Shown here: positions 12,794 to 20,798 of the stretch, in pieces
Numbering within the stretch: the stretch's first letter is position 1
Layout: each line of letters starts with the position of its first letter
Source of the DNA: CAYZYO01 sp964482585
Lineage (GTDB): Bacteria > Bacillota > Syntrophomonadia > Syntrophomonadales > Syntrophomonadaceae
Length of the DNA stretch: 27,955 nt
Direction: 5' to 3'
Assembly (NCBI GenBank): GCA_964482585.1
Contig: CAYZYO010000010.1
Span: 1-27,955, forward strand
Notes under the pieces: model-generated
Database searches by the model: none
Told to the model about the DNA's origin: nothing
What the model saw: the letters and a program-made list of their open reading frames with translations, nothing else
Program-made: the position numbers and the translations under genes

Positions 12794-14631
12794 AAATTGT
12801 ATGTCTTATAATGCTCTCCATTGAGTTTAACCTCTATTTTGGCATTTCCGTAATAGTTTACTCCAATATAGACTTTATACCCACCGGGATGCAGTTCATT
12901 GTAGATTTGCCTTTCTCCCTGGGCATCCTTTAAGTTAATAACCACTTTATAATAATCCTGTTTATCAGGTAATTCAAAATCTAGAACTTTGGCCTTGGCT
13001 GTTGGTCCAGGGCCATTACTAACAACCAGATTAACACTACTCTGTTGATCAATCATTACTTCAGCCTTAGTATCTTGCTTGATAATTTGATCCTTGTAGT
13101 ATTCATTACTTTCTTCCCTTTTTAACTCTCCGACCAGCAAATCATTATCCTTAAGCAATTGTCTCGCCTCTTCCAAACTCATACCGATTAAATTAGGCAT
13201 ACTAACCCTTTCCGGTTCTTCCCCCTTACTAACCATTAAATCTATCTTAGCACCCTTTTTAACCCGCTTGTCTGCAGTAGGACTCTGGGATATTACAAAA
13301 CCTTTGGCGTATTTGTCATCATATATTTCTTCCACTTTTCCTGTATTTAATCCCTCATTAGTAAGGCTTATCGAAGCATCAGATAACTTTTGCCCTACAA
13401 CCGAAGGGACCTGAAATAATTCTTGGCCTTTACTTAATATTATTTTTATTTCCCGTCCTTCCTTAACCTTTCGCCCTTCTGCTGGATCCTGGGAAATTAT
13501 TTGGTCTTTATTGTATTCATCGTTATACTGCCTATCTATAACATTCATTTCCAGCCCTAGTTTATCCAGTTCTTCATTAGCTTCCTGTATATCCATACCA
13601 ACAATATCCGGAACTACAATTTCCTCCCCGAAGATACTGCTGCCCATAACAAATAAAAACCCTGATAATAACCCGAGAAAAGCTACTGTTAATATAGCAA
13701 CACTACTTGACTTGATTTTCCTTTTTTTTGCTTTATGGTTTCCCCTTTCTTTTGCTACCGGTTCCATTTCAATAGTATGATCATCTTTACTATTATGCGA
13801 ATAAGTGGGAAGTACATTATTATACAGGTTAAGCAGTTTATTACGCATTTCTTCAGCAGTTAAAAACCGCTGGGACGGGTTCTTTTCCATAGCTTTAAAT
13901 ACTATTCTCTCTAATCCCTCGGGTATATTTTCATTAATATCCCTTGGTGATGCCGGTTCATCATGAATATGTTTAAGTGCTACAGTAATAGGACTCTCAG
14001 CATCAAATGGCGTTTTCGCGGTAAGCATCTCATATAGTAAACAGCCCAGAGAATATATATCACTGGTACGCCCTACAGGTTCTCCTTTAGCCTGTTCTGG
14101 TGATATATAATGAACTGACCCAACAATATTTCCCCCGTAAGTGATAGTCTTCTGATTTATTGCCCTGGCTATTCCAAAATCAGCAACTTTAACTATTCTG
14201 GTATTTGTTATCAAAATATTATGGGGTTTAATATCGCGGTGTATAATTCCCCTTTCATGAGCTTGATTAAGACCATCACAAATCATAATTGCGATATTAA
14301 CTGCTTCTTCAATAGGCAGGGGAGCCTTTTCGCAAATAATTTCTTTTAAGGTTCTTCCCTCTACATACTCCATTACAATGTAATAGATATTTTCCTGGTT
14401 TCCTACATCAAAAATATTAACGATATTAGGGTGTGATAATTGTGCCGCTGCTAAAGCTTCAGTTTTGAAGTTTTTAATAAAATCCTCATTATTAGAATAT
14501 TCATCTTTTAATATTTTTACAGCTACAATACGGTCCAGTATTTTGCAGCGAGCTTTATAAACTATGGACATTCCACCTTCACCTATAATATCCAATAATT
14601 CATACCTGTCGCCTAAAATTGTGCCTATCAA
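12790..14631 (-). CDS. prkC: Membrane Ser/Thr protein kinase with three PASTA domains
   Basis: It is a PknB/PrkC-type kinase that senses peptidoglycan fragments or lipid II and phosphorylates proteins of cell wall synthesis, translation and germination. Of 613 residues, about 1-275 form the kinase: GEGGMS P-loop (17-22), K39, HRDIKPHN (131-138), DFG (151-153) and SPEQ in the activation segment. A basic linker leads to one membrane helix (about 308-330). Three PASTA repeats follow (about 338-402, 406-470, 477-540), each with the V/MPxxxGM/Q pattern, and then a C-terminal beta-rich tail. The start is TTG with AGGAGG 10 bases upstream. The stop codon lies inside the terminal repeat of the adjacent element, so the last residues may differ from the ancestral end. 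The cognate phosphatase gene is directly upstream, 18 bases away. Confidence 0.95.
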   Translation of the reverse strand: MIGTILGDRYELLDIIGEGGMSIVYKARCKILDRIVAVKILKDEYSNNEDFIKNFKTEALAAAQLSHPNIVNIFDVGNQENIYYIVMEYVEGRTLKEIICEKAPLPIEEAVNIAIMICDGLNQAHERGIIHRDIKPHNILITNTRIVKVADFGIARAINQKTITYGGNIVGSVHYISPEQAKGEPVGRTSDIYSLGCLLYEMLTAKTPFDAESPITVALKHIHDEPASPRDINENIPEGLERIVFKAMEKNPSQRFLTAEEMRNKLLNLYNNVLPTYSHNSKDDHTIEMEPVAKERGNHKAKKRKIKSSSVAILTVAFLGLLSGFLFVMGSSIFGEEIVVPDIVGMDIQEANEELDKLGLEMNVIDRQYNDEYNKDQIISQDPAEGRKVKEGREIKIILSKGQELFQVPSVVGQKLSDASISLTNEGLNTGKVEEIYDDKYAKGFVISQSPTADKRVKKGAKIDLMVSKGEEPERVSMPNLIGMSLEEARQLLKDNDLLVGELKREESNEYYKDQIIKQDTKAEVMIDQQSSVNLVVSNGPGPTAKAKVLDFELPDKQDYYKVVINLKDAQGERQIYNELHPGGYKVYIGVNYYGNAKIEVKLNGEHYKTYNF

Positions 14632-14649
14632 ATCACTATAACCTCCTAA

Positions 14650-15360
14650 TTAAACGCGTATCAGTATGAACGTAATATTATCATGCCCCCCCTTTAATAA
14701 GGCAGCATCTAAAAGTTCCTGACTTGCTTTATCCAGATCTTCAATATCAGCATTTACGATGGTCATTATTTCCATGCTGTTAAGCATATCACTTAAACCA
14801 TCACTGCATATTAATATTATATCGCCAGGATAAATTCTCTCTTCAAAATTATCAATTAAGACTTCTTTATCTTGTCCCAGAGCCCTGGTTAAAATATGAT
14901 TATATGCACTTGTAGATAATTCTTCATTTTTTAATAATCCATCAGCAACCATTTGTTCTGCTAGAGTATGATCCCGGGTAACTTTACGGATATAATCTTT
15001 ACGGATTAAGTATAAACAGCTATCACCTACATTTGCTACTTGAATATTACCGTTAGTAATCACTGCTGCTGTTAAAGTAGTTCCCATTTCATGAAATTCT
15101 TGATTTTCATGACCCTTTTGATATATAACCTTATTGGCTTTTTCAATACATGTATTGAGAAACCTCACAGTAATATCCAGGGCCTGCTTCTTTACTTCAT
15201 CTTCAATAACCTGTACCGCTAAACCAGAAGCAATATCTCCTGCTTTATGACCACCCATTCCATCACAGACCGCAAAAAGTCGTTTAGATTCATTGATCAA
15301 ATAGTTATCTTCATTTTTTTTACGAATAAGCCCAATATCGGTAATCCCAACAACTTTCAT
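14650..15360 (-). CDS. stp: PP2C-family Ser/Thr protein phosphatase (PrpC/Stp)
   Basis: This Mn/Mg-dependent phosphatase reverses phosphorylation by PrkC. The 236 residues, the usual length, carry the PP2C metal-binding set: TDIGLIRKKNEDN with D18, AVCDGMGGHKAGD with D33, GDSCLYLIR, ICSDGLSDML and GGHDNITFILI near the end. There is no membrane segment, so it acts in the cytoplasm. The ATG follows GGGGTG. Kinase and phosphatase are adjacent in most Firmicutes, which supports both names (the gene is also called prpC). Confidence 0.95.
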   Translation of the reverse strand: MKVVGITDIGLIRKKNEDNYLINESKRLFAVCDGMGGHKAGDIASGLAVQVIEDEVKKQALDITVRFLNTCIEKANKVIYQKGHENQEFHEMGTTLTAAVITNGNIQVANVGDSCLYLIRKDYIRKVTRDHTLAEQMVADGLLKNEELSTSAYNHILTRALGQDKEVLIDNFEERIYPGDIILICSDGLSDMLNSMEIMTIVNADIEDLDKASQELLDAALLKGGHDNITFILIRV

Positions 15361-15423
15361 GTATACACCCCAATTTTATTCGTATAAATCTTACATTAGA
15401 AAATAGCAATAATTCCTTTAAAT

Positions 15424-16506
15424 TTATCGATTCTTAATCCATCGCTCGGCTTTTAACTGCCCACACGCAGCTTCAATATCTGCACCTTTTTCTTCTCTAA
15501 TTGTCACATTTAATCCTGCATCACGCAACCATTTATAAAACTGGTAAATTTTATTATCAGGTGGTTTCTTATACGGAATGTTTTCAACTTCATTATATGG
15601 AATAAGGTTTATATTTGCCAACAGGGGTTTTACAATATTAATAACATTATTAGCATCTTTTTTACTTACATTTATACCATCAAGCATTATGTACTCAAAT
15701 GTTACTCTTCGATTTGTACATTTTATATACTTTTCGACAGCCATTATCACCTTTTCCAGGGGATACTTTCGATTTAAGGGAATCAAGGAGCTTCTTAAAT
15801 CATTGTCAGCGGCATGCAAAGATATAGCCAAAGTAATCTGCAGGTCTTCTTTGGCTAATAATTCTATCCCTTTAATCTCACCGGAGGTGGAAACCGTAAT
15901 GTGCCTCTGACCTATATTAATGCCTTTATGATCTGTAAAGAGCCTTATAGATTCAATTGTTTCCTTATAATTTAGCAGAGGCTCACCCATACCCATATAA
16001 ACAATATTAGTTATCAGCTGAGGGTGATCAACCTTTAACCTCTTTTTAAGTTCATTTCTTGACCCTAAAAACTGCCCAATTATTTCATATGCTTTAAGAT
16101 TTCTCTGCAGACCTGATAAACCTGTAGCACAAAAAGTACAGCATACAGGACATCCAATTTGAGTTGATATACAGAGGGAATAAGTACTGTTTTTTTCACT
16201 TGTTTGTGGTATTAAAACTGTTTCTATATTCTTCTTATCCTCCAGTTCAAATAAAAACTTTCTGGTACCATCAGCAGATACCCGCTGTTTTAACACTCTG
16301 GGTATAGATATTTTAGTTTGCTCATCTAACTTTTCCCTTAAATTCCAGGGTATATCACTCATTTCATAGGCAGAATTAACCCCCTTTTGATATATCCATT
16401 TATATAATTGCCTACCTCTAAACCTGGGTTCCCCAAACTGTATCATTATTTCTTCTAATTCAGGTATATTCAATCCCAGAAGTTCGATTTTTTCAGGTGA
16501 ATTCAT
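15424..16506 (-). CDS. rlmN: 23S rRNA (adenine2503-C2)/tRNA (adenine37-C2) methyltransferase
   Basis: This radical SAM enzyme methylates C2 of A2503 in 23S rRNA and of A37 in some tRNAs by a ping-pong mechanism. The 4Fe-4S Cys are C119, C123 and C126 in IGCPVCCTFCATG; the extra C122 stands where most homologues have Gly. The methyl-carrying Cys at the C-terminus is C348 (EAACGQL). Other conserved parts are YMGMGEPLLNY, ISLHAADNDLRSSLIP and RRVTFEYIMLDGIN. The length of 360 is typical. Neither A2503 C8 methylation (Cfr) nor resistance is suggested, because the chromosomal context is the usual RlmN one. The ATG lies 7 bases after the rsmB stop, so coupling with rsmB is likely. Confidence 0.95.
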   Translation of the reverse strand: MNSPEKIELLGLNIPELEEIMIQFGEPRFRGRQLYKWIYQKGVNSAYEMSDIPWNLREKLDEQTKISIPRVLKQRVSADGTRKFLFELEDKKNIETVLIPQTSEKNSTYSLCISTQIGCPVCCTFCATGLSGLQRNLKAYEIIGQFLGSRNELKKRLKVDHPQLITNIVYMGMGEPLLNYKETIESIRLFTDHKGINIGQRHITVSTSGEIKGIELLAKEDLQITLAISLHAADNDLRSSLIPLNRKYPLEKVIMAVEKYIKCTNRRVTFEYIMLDGINVSKKDANNVINIVKPLLANINLIPYNEVENIPYKKPPDNKIYQFYKWLRDAGLNVTIREEKGADIEAACGQLKAERWIKNR

Positions 16507-16513
16507 ACTAATT

Positions 16514-17890
16514 TTAACTCTTCCTCCTCCTCATTAGGGCATAAAACATACCGTCCGTACCATATTTCCCAGGTAAAATTCTAAGCATTCCTTTAGATGC
16601 TGCACTTTTGTCTCCAGCATCCAAAGGGAAAAAAGATATCTGCTCATAAAATCCCTGGAGTACAAACTCTTTATTGGCATCTAAAAAACTATTAACTACA
16701 TCTTCATTTTCTTCACTGGTTATAGTGCAGGTTGAATATAAAAGCAGTCCATTTTCTTTAACCATTTCTCCTGCCTTCTGTATCAACTTAATCTGTATAT
16801 CCTGCAGTTTGGTTATTTCATCTTTATTCTTATGCCACCGGGAATCCGCTCTCCTATTTAATACTCCTAATCCTGAACAGGGCGCATCCAGTAGAACTTT
16901 ATCACAGTCAGCCACAGCGGTATCGATCTCTAAAACATCGGTTTTGTGGCCTACAATTATATTGATTCCCAGTCTGGTACAGTTTTGTTTTAATAAGTTT
17001 ATTTTATTTTCATAAATATCAAAAGCCTCAATATGACCATTATTCATTAATATTTCCGCTAAATGGGTAGTTTTTCCCCCTAAACCGCAGCATAAATCAT
17101 ATATAATATCATTTTGATCTGGATTAAGTATAGCTGCAGCCAACATAGATGCTTCATTTTGAATATAATAGTATCCATTTTTATATGACCGGGTTTCAGC
17201 AATGGATGTTCCAAGGTGTTCTACCAGGATTCCCCATGAAGTCTTATCACTTATTTTGCCAATAATACCTTCATTTTTTAGTTTAGCCAATAATTCATCA
17301 CGGCTTACCTGCAAAAGGTTGGTTCGTAATACAACCTTTCCAGGCTGGTTGTTATACTGTAATATATCTACAGTATCCTTGATGCCAATATATTCTATTA
17401 AATATTCAACTAACCATTCAGGATGTGAATAATAGACTGATAGAAAGCCTATTTTATCTGTTGGATATTTTATTCTATCCTGATCCCTGATTATATTTCG
17501 CAGCACACCATTGGTTACGCGGGACAAATTTTTGTTAGTCTTCTTTTGGGTTAAATCAACTGCTTCATTAACAATCGCATAACCAGGTACTTTATCCATG
17601 AATAGTATCTGGTAAACAGCTGCTCTTAAAATATTTTTCAACCAGGGGTTAAGTTTATTAATTGATTTATTCAAGAAAAAACTAAGCACCCAGTCCAGGT
17701 GCTTTAACATGCGTATGGTACCATTTACCATTTCGGTTAACATTTTTCTATCACCAGAAGGTAAAGCCGTTCTTTTTAAGACTTTATCTAGTTCTAGATT
17801 GGCATAAGCTCCTTTTTCTATAACATTATAGATGATTTGTACAGCTGTATTTCTAACTGTCCTTAGAACCTGATCCTGTCGTTTGTCCAT
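16514..17890 (-). CDS. rsmB: 16S rRNA (cytosine967-C5)-methyltransferase
   Basis: It methylates C967 of 16S rRNA. An N-terminal NusB-like RNA-binding domain (about the first 140 residues) precedes a Rossmann methyltransferase. The SAM site reads DLCCGLGGKTTHLAEI, where most homologues have CAAPGGKTTH. The catalytic motifs are LLDAPCSGLGVL and LLYSTCTI, with both Cys of the Nol1/Nop2/Sun mechanism. I choose ATG 17890 (458 residues, MDKRQDQVLRTVR), because AAGGGG lies 8 bases before it; the frame is open to 17941 but the upstream codons overlap the previous gene and have no good Shine-Dalgarno. It is positioned between yugP and rlmN in the block. Confidence 0.93.
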   Translation of the reverse strand: MDKRQDQVLRTVRNTAVQIIYNVIEKGAYANLELDKVLKRTALPSGDRKMLTEMVNGTIRMLKHLDWVLSFFLNKSINKLNPWLKNILRAAVYQILFMDKVPGYAIVNEAVDLTQKKTNKNLSRVTNGVLRNIIRDQDRIKYPTDKIGFLSVYYSHPEWLVEYLIEYIGIKDTVDILQYNNQPGKVVLRTNLLQVSRDELLAKLKNEGIIGKISDKTSWGILVEHLGTSIAETRSYKNGYYYIQNEASMLAAAILNPDQNDIIYDLCCGLGGKTTHLAEILMNNGHIEAFDIYENKINLLKQNCTRLGINIIVGHKTDVLEIDTAVADCDKVLLDAPCSGLGVLNRRADSRWHKNKDEITKLQDIQIKLIQKAGEMVKENGLLLYSTCTITSEENEDVVNSFLDANKEFVLQGFYEQISFFPLDAGDKSAASKGMLRILPGKYGTDGMFYALMRRRKS

Positions 17891-17927
17891 CTTTTTAACC
17901 CCTTGTGAATTGTATTGTAACCATTCA

Positions 17928-18602
17928 TTATTCATCTCCACCCATGAAAATCATTAAATAGTATAGTAGATTGGCTACTGCCATCAGGGTTGCTGCCAGA
18001 TAAGTAAGTGCAGCTGCACCTAGTACTTTTTTAACTGCTGGAAGCTCACTACTGCTTACCAGGCCTGATTCACTCAGCTGTACTACTGCTCTTCTGGACG
18101 CATTTAACTCTACCGGTAAAGTGACTACGTGGAATAACACTACAGCTGAAAACAATACTATACCTATGAATACTAAATCCAGACTATTCATAATGAAACC
18201 GATTAATAATATGGGAAACGAGGCTGAAGAGGCAAAATTAGTTACCGGTACTATTTTATGGCGTAATTCCAGTGGTCCATACTGCTCCGCATGCTGAATA
18301 GCATGCCCCACTTCATGGGCTGCGATACCAACAGCAGCAATAGAATTGCTCCCATAGACCGGTTCTGAAAGCCTAACTTTTTTTGCCGTAGGATCATAAT
18401 GGTCAGACAAACTTCCACTAACCGGCTCCACATTAACCCTACCGCTAATACCATTTCTTCTTAATATAGTACTAGCAACATCAGATCCATTCTGCCCTCT
18501 TGAAGATCTAACCTGAGAATATTTATTAAATGTAGATTTTACTTTAAACTGGGCATAAATGGATAATATAAACGCCGGCAGAATAAAGAGTAGATAACCC
18601 AA
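17928..18602 (-). CDS. YugP-type zinc metallopeptidase, membrane-bound
   Basis: It is a member of the Zn_peptidase_2 family (PF04298, B. subtilis YugP). The N-terminus begins with a membrane helix (GYLLFILPAFILSIYAQF). The metal site HEVGHAIQHA (HExxH) lies near residue 96, preceded by a family-typical SEPVYGSNSIAAVGIAAHE. Two further hydrophobic stretches follow, and the C-terminus carries another (LGAAALTYLAATLMAVANLL). The catalytic domain is probably on the membrane surface. The start is TTG with GGAGG 8 bases upstream. The 225-residue length is usual. The biological substrate is unknown; the gene keeps this place in many Clostridia. Confidence 0.9.
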   Translation of the reverse strand: MGYLLFILPAFILSIYAQFKVKSTFNKYSQVRSSRGQNGSDVASTILRRNGISGRVNVEPVSGSLSDHYDPTAKKVRLSEPVYGSNSIAAVGIAAHEVGHAIQHAEQYGPLELRHKIVPVTNFASSASFPILLIGFIMNSLDLVFIGIVLFSAVVLFHVVTLPVELNASRRAVVQLSESGLVSSSELPAVKKVLGAAALTYLAATLMAVANLLYYLMIFMGGDE

Positions 18603-18606
18603 TACA

Positions 18607-19359
18607 TCATCCTCCTTTAGAAATTAAACTAAGTGCTGCTTCAACAGCTTCTAAATCAACATCGGTATTATAACAGGGTCCATTTGGTCTACGATTTAAC
18701 ACTCCAATAACTGGTAGTGCCCCGGTATCCTGTATCCCGGAGAACAAGTCTCTTTCACAGGCAACTGCTACAATCGCCTGGGGCCGGTTTTCTCTTACAT
18801 ATTTCCTGGCCATAGTCCCACCAGTAGCCACTTTTATAGTAATATTATATTTCTGGGCCAAGTCTCTTAGTTCTCCTATTTTACATTTTCCACATTGTTT
18901 ACAGTTATTAATATCTGCTGTTATTTTAAACGGGCATTCTGAATTCTGTAAACAATGCGGTAATAAAAGCATTATTTTAGTACCTGGCAGTATGAGTTTT
19001 TTGGAAGTTACCAGATAGTTATTAACCTCAATATAAGAACGAAGTATTTTTTGTTTATTAACACCCAGCAATTTACCAACAATCAAGGTAATTGGAAAAA
19101 GCAGTTCATTTGCTATACGAGCAGTATTTTCTAGTGAAGGAATTGTCTTTGATCGAATAATCATTATTATTAAAGATGTAATTCCGGTAGCTAATATAAT
19201 AAAAATAATTCCCGTTATTAACGCAATAACTATTAATAATATCTGGTTAAATATAAGATCACGGTTGGTAAATAAATACCATACCATGGTCACCATTAAA
19301 ACTGTAAAAAAAAGGCTTCCCGCAAGTAAGCCGATATATATTCTTTTCCTGGTTTCCAC
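18607..19359 (-). CDS. DUF116 family membrane protein with Cys-rich domain
   Basis: This 250-residue protein has two N-terminal membrane helices (about 8-28 and 35-70) and a cytoplasmic DUF116 domain. The domain contains the conserved Cys cluster HCLQNSECPF, NCKQCGKCKIGEL and the stretches VATGGTMARKYV, IVAVACERDLFSGIQD and LNRRPNGPCYNTDVD. The Cys spacing suggests metal or iron-sulfur binding; the function is unknown. It lies between fmt and the peptidase in the usual Clostridia order, overlapping neither (2 and 4 bases apart). The GTG start is preceded by GGGAGG. Confidence 0.88.
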   Translation of the reverse strand: METRKRIYIGLLAGSLFFTVLMVTMVWYLFTNRDLIFNQILLIVIALITGIIFIILATGITSLIIMIIRSKTIPSLENTARIANELLFPITLIVGKLLGVNKQKILRSYIEVNNYLVTSKKLILPGTKIMLLLPHCLQNSECPFKITADINNCKQCGKCKIGELRDLAQKYNITIKVATGGTMARKYVRENRPQAIVAVACERDLFSGIQDTGALPVIGVLNRRPNGPCYNTDVDLEAVEAALSLISKGG

Positions 19360-19361
19360 CC

Positions 19362-20303
19362 TTAACCTCCCTGAATCCCAAGCAGAGTTCCCGGTTTAAG
19401 GTTAAAACCCTTTAGAAAATCCCGAGATAACATACGCTTTTTCCCTTCTTTTTGAACCTCCAAAATCTCAACTAAGCCGTCAGCTGTTTGAACTATGAAC
19501 CCATCATCAGTATAATCAACTACCTGAGAGATCACCCCATTTCCCTTTTCCTCATACACCCGGCTTTTATAGACTTTAACTCTCATTCCATCAGCATAGA
19601 AATATGCGCCGGGTACTGGACTCATTGCCCTTATTTTATTATGTACGGCAACTGCCGGTTCTCTCCAATCAATACCCTCTTCCTCCCGGGTTAACATGTG
19701 GGCATATGTAGCCCTCTGGTTATCCTGCTTTTTTCTTGTAATATTTTTCTTATTTAAGGCTTCAATTGTATCCATCAATAGCTGAGCACCTATTTCTGCC
19801 AGTTCAGTTTCCAGCTCACCGTGATTAACCATATTATCAATGGATACTGGCCTTTGCATTATTATATCACCAGTATCAAGCCCTTCATCCATAAACATAG
19901 TAGTAATTCCGGTAGCTTTTTCTCCAGCCATCAATGCCCTTTGGATAGGAGCCGCACCACGATATTTAGGTAAAAGGGAAGCATGGACATTTATACATCC
20001 ATATAACGGATAATCTAATATTCCAGAAGGTATAATCTGCCCATAAGATACAACAATAATTAGATCTGGCTCCCAGCATTTCACCTGGTCTACAGCCGCA
20101 ATATCTTTTATACTTTTCGGCTGGAAAACAGGCAGGTTATGGCTCTCAGCTATTTTTTTAACTGGAGGAGGACTCAGCTTTTTACCTCTTCCTTTTGGCC
20201 GGTCAGGCTGGCTAATTATCCCAACCACTTGATATGGTGATTCTATTAAGCTCTTTAAAGAGGGAACTGCAAAGCTTGATGTGCCCATGAATACTATTTT
20301 CAA
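19362..20303 (-). CDS. fmt: Methionyl-tRNA formyltransferase
   Basis: It formylates Met-tRNAi with 10-formyl-tetrahydrofolate for translation initiation. The catalytic region INVHASLLPKYRGAAPIQRA contains the Asn and His of the family, and ITTMFMDEGLDTGDI completes the folate site with its Asp. The N-terminus begins MKIVFMGTSSFAVPSL when TTG 20303 is used, with GGAGGGG 5 bases upstream; the ATG at 20318 would place five extra residues before this conserved start. The C-terminal OB-fold domain that binds the tRNA is complete. The length is 313 residues. It follows def by 19 bases, and the two enzymes act at opposite ends of the formylation cycle. Confidence 0.95.
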   Translation of the reverse strand: MKIVFMGTSSFAVPSLKSLIESPYQVVGIISQPDRPKGRGKKLSPPPVKKIAESHNLPVFQPKSIKDIAAVDQVKCWEPDLIIVVSYGQIIPSGILDYPLYGCINVHASLLPKYRGAAPIQRALMAGEKATGITTMFMDEGLDTGDIIMQRPVSIDNMVNHGELETELAEIGAQLLMDTIEALNKKNITRKKQDNQRATYAHMLTREEEGIDWREPAVAVHNKIRAMSPVPGAYFYADGMRVKVYKSRVYEEKGNGVISQVVDYTDDGFIVQTADGLVEILEVQKEGKKRMLSRDFLKGFNLKPGTLLGIQGG

Positions 20304-20322
20304 ACTAAACCCCTCCATTTAT

Positions 20323-20781
20323 TTAATAGGTGTCTTTTCTAATTTCAATGGCCTTATCTACAAATAGAATACCCTCTAAATGATCTATCTCGTGTTGGAA
20401 GGCCCTTGCCATCAAATCTGAAGCATCTATGACTATTTCTTCACCATTCCGGTTTAGACCTTTTACTTTGACCTTGTGAGCTCTTTTTACCAATCCGGTA
20501 ATTCCAGGTATGCTCAGGCATCCCTCTGTTGCCGTCTTTTCACCTTCCGCGGATAATAGTTCTGGATTAACCATTTCTATTAAATTGTCTCCAGTATCAA
20601 CAACTATGATACGTTTAGATATTCCAATTTGCGGTGCAGCTAACCCTACACCATTAAAAGCATACAGGGTATCTACCATATTATCAATAACCCTAAGAAC
20701 CCCCGTAGTTATACTTTTAACCGGTAGTGCCTTTGCTCTTAAAACTTCATCAGGTTCGGTAACAATTTTATATACTGCCAA
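20323..20781 (-). CDS. def: Peptide deformylase
   Basis: It removes the N-formyl group from nascent proteins. The three signature motifs are intact: GVGLAAPQIG (44-53), EGCLS (86-90, metal ligand C88) and QHEIDHLEG (129-137, ligands H130 and H134, catalytic E131). The length of 152 is typical of the short type. The start is TTG, with AAGGAGG about 8 bases upstream. It is located 17 bases behind priA and 19 before fmt. Confidence 0.96.
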   Translation of the reverse strand: MAVYKIVTEPDEVLRAKALPVKSITTGVLRVIDNMVDTLYAFNGVGLAAPQIGISKRIIVVDTGDNLIEMVNPELLSAEGEKTATEGCLSIPGITGLVKRAHKVKVKGLNRNGEEIVIDASDLMARAFQHEIDHLEGILFVDKAIEIRKDTY

Positions 20782-20798
20782 TCTAAAAACCTCCTTGT

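Noticed and set aside
15424..16506. Cfr-type resistance methyltransferase
   Set aside because: Location in the conserved rsmB-rlmN-stp-prkC block and typical RlmN length point to the housekeeping enzyme.
18251..18454. 67-codon minus-strand frame inside the yugP-type peptidase gene
   Set aside because: It is a shifted frame of a conserved peptidase; the HExxH frame is the real one.
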